Shown in pieces: positions 2,502 to 5,147 of a stretch of DNA of 5,147 bases. Where the stretch lies: positions 1 through 5,147 of the forward strand of contig JACQAJ010000085.1 in NCBI GenBank assembly GCA_016195045.1, read 5' to 3'. Under the pieces are notes generated by a model that saw nothing but the letters and a program-made list of their open reading frames with translations, searched no databases and was not told where the DNA came from. Position 1 is the first letter of the stretch, and each line of letters opens with the position of its first letter. The stretch is from Candidatus Azambacteria bacterium. GTDB lineage: Bacteria > Patescibacteriota > Minisyncoccia > GWC2-36-17 > JACQAJ01. A program made the translations under genes and the position numbers.

Positions 2502-4943
2502 GTGTATGGTTCCCTCGAGTTTCTTGAGACGAGTTTCGTAGTCAGTATTTTTTTTGGTCAGCTCCTCAATCTGCTTCTGTTGTTCCTTGACGGCTTCAAC
2601 GAGGACGGGACCGAGTTTGGAATAATCAAGAGAAACTGCATCAACACCATTTTTCTCGTAACTCACGATTTCGGGTAATATTTTACCTACCTCTTCAGCA
2701 ATAAAACCAATATCTTTAGTCTTGTTGGTCCACGCATTCACATGACCTGGTTTCCAGTCAAAATAAACACCACGAAGTTTTAATACTTTATCAAGAGCAT
2801 TATCTATAGAATACACATTCTCTTTCAATCGGATTGTGGAACCAGTTCCAGTACTCCATATTGCGGAACCACTATCATTATAAATAACTGCATTTCCATC
2901 AGATTGTAATCTAAATGATTTCTCATCATTTAATTTTCCATAATAAACATTAAAAGAATAGGGGTCTGAAACATCTGGTGCAGTGATACTTTCTCTTGTA
3001 TTAATTCCGAATGAATGGGTACCACTTACATCAATCCTATATCCCATTGCGGTGGAAGTGTTACCACTTGCGGTGGTATTATATCCCATTGCGGTGGAAC
3101 TGCTACCACTTGCCCTGGTAATATATCCTATTGAGGTGGAATTTTCACCACTTGCCTTGTTAGAACGCCCCATTGCGATGGAATAATCGCCAATGTTTTT
3201 ATCATCCCAATAATCAATACTACCAACCTCAAGACCCCCCGCCCTAAAGGCAGCTTTTTTGGGGTACCAGATAAAGCGTGGGCCCTTTCCTGGTGCACTA
3301 AGGTCTACTCCTGAGCCATATATTCCTTTTGCAATAATTCCCCCATCATTATCTAAAGAAAGTCTAAATTCTGGCGTCGGCGTCCCGATGCCGACGTTGC
3401 CGCTAGTATCGATCACTAACCGCTGGGCGCATCCGGCTGAGCAGTCGCTAATGTTGAAGTGCCCTAACGCCGAGCGATTGCCCTCCAGACGCCAGTCGCG
3501 ATTCGGCGAGTTTATACTGAGACCAGGGATACCGCTGCTGTTAGAGGTATACACAGTAACCAGTGTGTTAAGGGTGCTCTCGAACCTCGTGTTGGCACTG
3601 AGACTGCCACTGTTGACCACCAATTTAACATCGGGCGCTGTCGTCCCGATGCCGACGTTGCCAGAAGAATTAATTCTCATTTGTTCCGCGTTATTTGTTT
3701 TGACCGTCAGAACACCATCGCTGACCCAATCAAGACCAGTATCAGTATCTCCTATCGCCAATTTAATTGTCGGGCTCGTCGTCCCGATGCCAACGTTGCC
3801 GTCAAGAACCATATTCCCATCAGATGTTAATCTAAATAATCTCTCACTCCCTATTCCTCCATAATAAACATTAAAAGAATAGGGGTCTGAAACAGTTTGT
3901 TTAGTGAAATCTTGTCTTGTATTAATTCCGAATGAACCGGTATTACTTACATTAAGACTATGTCCCATTGCGGTGGAATTGATACCACTTGCGGTGGTAG
4001 AAATCCCCATTGCGATGGAAGAGTTACCACTTGCGGTAGTAGAAGACCCCATTGCGGTGGAATTGATACCACTTGCGGTGGTAGCAACCCCCATTACGGT
4101 GGAATATTTACCACTTGCGGTGGTAGAACGCCCCATTGCGGTGGAATAATCGCCAATGTTTTGATCATCCCACTGACTACCATCAACATACCCCGCTCTA
4201 AACGCAGCTTTTTTGGGGTACCAGATAAAGCGCGTGCCTGATCCTGCTGCACTAAGGTCTACTCCTGAGTTATGTGTTCCTTTTGCAATAATTCCCCCAT
4301 CATTATCTAAAGAAAGTCTAAATTCTGGCGTCGTCGTCCCGATGCCGACGTTGCCGCCGTCAAGAACCATCTGAACATCAGTATTAGTTCCTGTACTAAA
4401 ATTAAGCTTCGATCCTCCATTAGGATCAGCGGAGATACGCGCCAGTTCAGTCCCAGGAGAGGTGGTTATTGAATTCTTAAAAAAGACTAGGTCTCCAGGA
4501 TCAGTTCCAGTGGATGATAAAATGATGTCTCGACCATTCGTCTGACCACCATCACCGATCATCAATCCACCAAAAGGCGTCGTCGTTCCGATGCCGACAT
4601 TATCAGTGAGGGTAGATGGATAAAGATTGGGTTTAGTACGAGTCCATACTGTAGCCCCGACAAAACAATTTGTTCCGTCTGCCAAACAAACCTTTGTACC
4701 ACCTATTGTTAGGGCTTGTATCGTCGCCGTCCCAATCTTGACGCTGCCGTTAAGAATTAAGTCGCCAGTTTTAGTTTGAGTACTAGAGCCTGTATTTATA
4801 GGTTCCGAAACATTACCATCTGGAGGTGACATAGTTGGCTCAACGAAACCTCGAACTAAACCTGAGAAAGAAAAAACAATTACTCCGAATAAAAGTAATA
4901 AGGAAAAAATAGTGGAACTGGGTAAGGTTTTTAAATGTTTCAT
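2499..4943 (-). CDS. Secreted fibre/adhesin with YadA-head-like repeats and C-terminal S74 intramolecular chaperone
   Basis: This 814-residue protein has a basic N-terminus and hydrophobic segment (about 11-30) as signal or anchor, then EPTMSPPDGNVSEPIN. The stalk has five VGIGT motifs (116, 199, 384, 430, 517). Two homologous modules (about 198-377 and 516-684) each contain EFRLSLDNDGGIIAKG, RFIWYPKKAAFRAG, a set of 14-residue YadA-head-like repeats (five at 266-335, four at 587-642; consensus STAMGxxTTASG) and DPYSFNVYYG. The C-terminus (702-814) is an S74 chaperone of the kind found in phage tail fibres: STIRLKENV, DIGFIAEEVGKILPEIV and a final coiled coil. S702 and K707 have the spacing of the known Ser-Lys dyad, so self-cleavage before S702 after trimer assembly is predicted. 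Cys pairs at 86/93 and 501/505 may bond. It is probably a cell-surface trimeric fibre; its ligand is unknown. Confidence 0.85.
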   Translation of the reverse strand: MKHLKTLPSSTIFSLLLLFGVIVFSFSGLVRGFVEPTMSPPDGNVSEPINTGSSTQTKTGDLILNGSVKIGTATIQALTIGGTKVCLADGTNCFVGATVWTRTKPNLYPSTLTDNVGIGTTTPFGGLMIGDGGQTNGRDIILSSTGTDPGDLVFFKNSITTSPGTELARISADPNGGSKLNFSTGTNTDVQMVLDGGNVGIGTTTPEFRLSLDNDGGIIAKGTHNSGVDLSAAGSGTRFIWYPKKAAFRAGYVDGSQWDDQNIGDYSTAMGRSTTASGKYSTVMGVATTASGINSTAMGSSTTASGNSSIAMGISTTASGINSTAMGHSLNVSNTGSFGINTRQDFTKQTVSDPYSFNVYYGGIGSERLFRLTSDGNMVLDGNVGIGTTSPTIKLAIGDTDTGLDWVSDGVLTVKTNNAEQMRINSSGNVGIGTTAPDVKLVVNSGSLSANTRFESTLNTLVTVYTSNSSGIPGLSINSPNRDWRLEGNRSALGHFNISDCSAGCAQRLVIDTSGNVGIGTPTPEFRLSLDNDGGIIAKGIYGSGVDLSAPGKGPRFIWYPKKAAFRAGGLEVGSIDYWDDKNIGDYSIAMGRSNKASGENSTSIGYITRASGSSSTAMGYNTTASGNTSTAMGYRIDVSGTHSFGINTRESITAPDVSDPYSFNVYYGKLNDEKSFRLQSDGNAVIYNDSGSAIWSTGTGSTIRLKENVYSIDNALDKVLKLRGVYFDWKPGHVNAWTNKTKDIGFIAEEVGKILPEIVSYEKNGVDAVSLDYSKLGPVLVEAVKEQQKQIEELTKKNTDYETRLKKLEGTIH
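2892..3398 (-). repeat. Second copy of the adhesin's internal module
   Basis: This stretch (residues 516-684) repeats 4352-3813. Long stretches are nearly identical in DNA, for example AAAGAAAGTCTAAATTCTGG at 3355-3374 and 4310-4329, and around TTTTTTGGGGTACCAGATAA. This copy has four 14-residue repeats against five, and different linkers (GGLEVGSIDYWDD against GYVDGSQWDD). Recombination between the copies could delete or duplicate the intervening region. Confidence 0.85.
3398..3620 (-). other. GC-rich insert-like block within the adhesin gene
   Basis: By hand count 3421-3480 is 37 of 60 G+C, against 15 of 60 for 2881-2940 and 25 of 60 for 4381-4440. The block encodes about residues 441-516, including LSINSPNRDWRLEGNRSALG and HFNISDCSAGCAQRLVIDTS, a phage-tail-fibre-like segment between two VGIGT motifs. 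Composition and placement suggest a domain acquired by recombination in the repeated GNVGIGT sequence. Confidence 0.55.
3813..4352 (-). repeat. First copy of the adhesin's internal module
   Basis: Residues 198-377, homologous to the module at 3398-2892. It includes five 14-residue (42-bp) repeats at 266-335, in which DNA such as ATTGCGGTGGAA and CCACTTGCGGTGGTAG recurs. Such 42-bp units can expand or contract in frame. Confidence 0.85.
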
Positions 4944-4948
4944 AAAAT

Positions 4949-4972
4949 TAGTTTGTAGTTTGTAGTTTGTAG
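4949..4972 (-). repeat. Heptamer array, three CTACAAA units upstream of the adhesin
   Basis: On the minus strand three perfect CTACAAA units (4972-4952) are followed by CTAA. The unit is the same as variant C behind the gene, but in opposite orientation, so the adhesin gene is flanked by inverted heptamer arrays. The array occupies most of the spacer of the candidate adhesin promoter. Confidence 0.9.
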
Positions 4973-4980
4973 AATTCCAA
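4952..4980 (-). promoter_or_regulatory. Candidate adhesin promoter with heptamer-built spacer
   Basis: TTGGAA (4980-4975, 4 of 6) and TACAAA (4957-4952, 4 of 6) are 17 nt apart. The -10 candidate is itself part of a heptamer, and other units would place a TACAAA at spacings of 10 or 3, so only the present unit number gives a good spacing for the last unit. The expected transcript start is 1-2 nt before the ATG at 4943. Both boxes are imperfect, so this is a hypothesis. Confidence 0.35.
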
Positions 4981-5027
4981 ATCTTAAATCTTAAATCTTA
5001 AATCTTAAATCTTAAATCTTAAATCTC
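4979..5027. repeat. Heptamer array, six AAATCTT units plus one variant
   Basis: Six perfect AAATCTT units (4979-5020) are followed by AAATCTC (5021-5027), directly abutting the TAA (5030-5028) of the upstream gene. On the minus strand the unit reads AAGATTT, so each junction contains TAA in successive reading frames, as TAG does in the other arrays. Sequence and family differ from the CTACNNA arrays, but unit length and position relative to a stop codon are the same. Confidence 0.95.
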
Positions 5028-5147
5028 TTAGGCTTCTACTTTTTTTAATCTAAACTCGACACTAGTGAGTCTTTTGTCTAATTCATAGAAATCGTCATCA
5101 GAGGGTTTGGCGTTTAATTCATTTTCAATGGCTCGAAGTCTCACTCT
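5028..5147 (-). CDS. 3' end of a coiled-coil protein gene
   Basis: An open frame enters from the window edge and ends at TAA (5030-5028), giving 39 residues: RVRLRAIENELNAKPSDDDF followed by YELDKRLTSVEFRLKKVEA. Heptad spacing of hydrophobic residues in the second half indicates a coiled coil. The 'FRLKKVE' end resembles the adhesin tail 'TRLKKLE' and the two orphan tails, and 'DxDxFYELDKRL' recalls 'DIDEFIALERRV' of the 136-residue protein, so it may belong to the same loose family. The start, full length and function cannot be seen. Confidence 0.7.
   Translation of the reverse strand, partial: RVRLRAIENELNAKPSDDDFYELDKRLTSVEFRLKKVEA

Noticed and set aside
2983..4241. Long plus-strand open frames rich in 'AVELLPLAVV' or 'CGGIDTTCGG' repeats
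   Set aside because: They lie antisense to the adhesin's 14-residue repeats. Their apparent periodicity is the shadow of the repeated minus-strand codons, and they have no start signals or recognisable domains.
2443..4972. Adhesin gene as a transposon bounded by inverted heptamer arrays
   Set aside because: The inverted arrays are simple repeats of different composition and length, no transposase or target-site duplication is visible, and similar arrays occur behind other genes.

Overview
The window is AT-rich bacterial DNA in which every supported gene lies on the minus strand, so transcription runs from high to low coordinates. The best guess at the source is a Candidate Phyla Radiation bacterium (Parcubacteria-like). 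This is an inference from gene style: a secreted VGIGTT-repeat protein with a C-terminal S74 chaperone and an N-terminal 'PPDGNVSEPIN' segment, small coiled-coil proteins, and many short toxin-antitoxin pairs. No marker gene is present to prove it.

Layout in the direction of transcription: (1) 5147-5028, the last 39 codons of a coiled-coil gene. (2) 5027-4949, two back-to-back heptamer arrays holding a candidate promoter. (3) 4943-2499, an 814-residue secreted fibre/adhesin with a duplicated ~170-180 residue module, nine YadA-head-like 14-residue repeats, five VGIGTT motifs and an intact S74 Ser-Lys dyad. (4) 2501-2408, eight heptamers and a perfect 25-bp palindrome. (5) 2341-1931, a 136-residue coiled-coil protein with a 28-residue repeat. 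(6) 1929-1875, a second palindrome inside a 55-bp exact repeat. (7) 1776-1305, a RelE/YafQ-type toxin with an unrecognised antitoxin. (8) 1240-1114, an orphan copy of the adhesin's C-terminal tail, then heptamers, palindrome and the 55-bp repeat. (9) 988-479, hicB followed by a hicA that carries an in-frame stop. (10) 473-423, another orphan tail. (11) 404-1, a third toxin-antitoxin pair whose RelE/ParE-like toxin runs off the window.

Two themes link the parts. First, a recurrent 3' boundary module (tail codons 'TRLKKLE', stop, heptamers that each carry a stop codon, palindrome, hairpin-rich repeat) occurs complete or in part behind several genes. This suggests that small cassettes, mainly toxin-antitoxin pairs, have been shuffled behind adhesin-type gene ends. 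Second, every readable promoter sits so close to its start codon that the mRNA would be leaderless or nearly so. The adhesin promoter has its -35/-10 spacer built from heptamers, so slippage could switch it.
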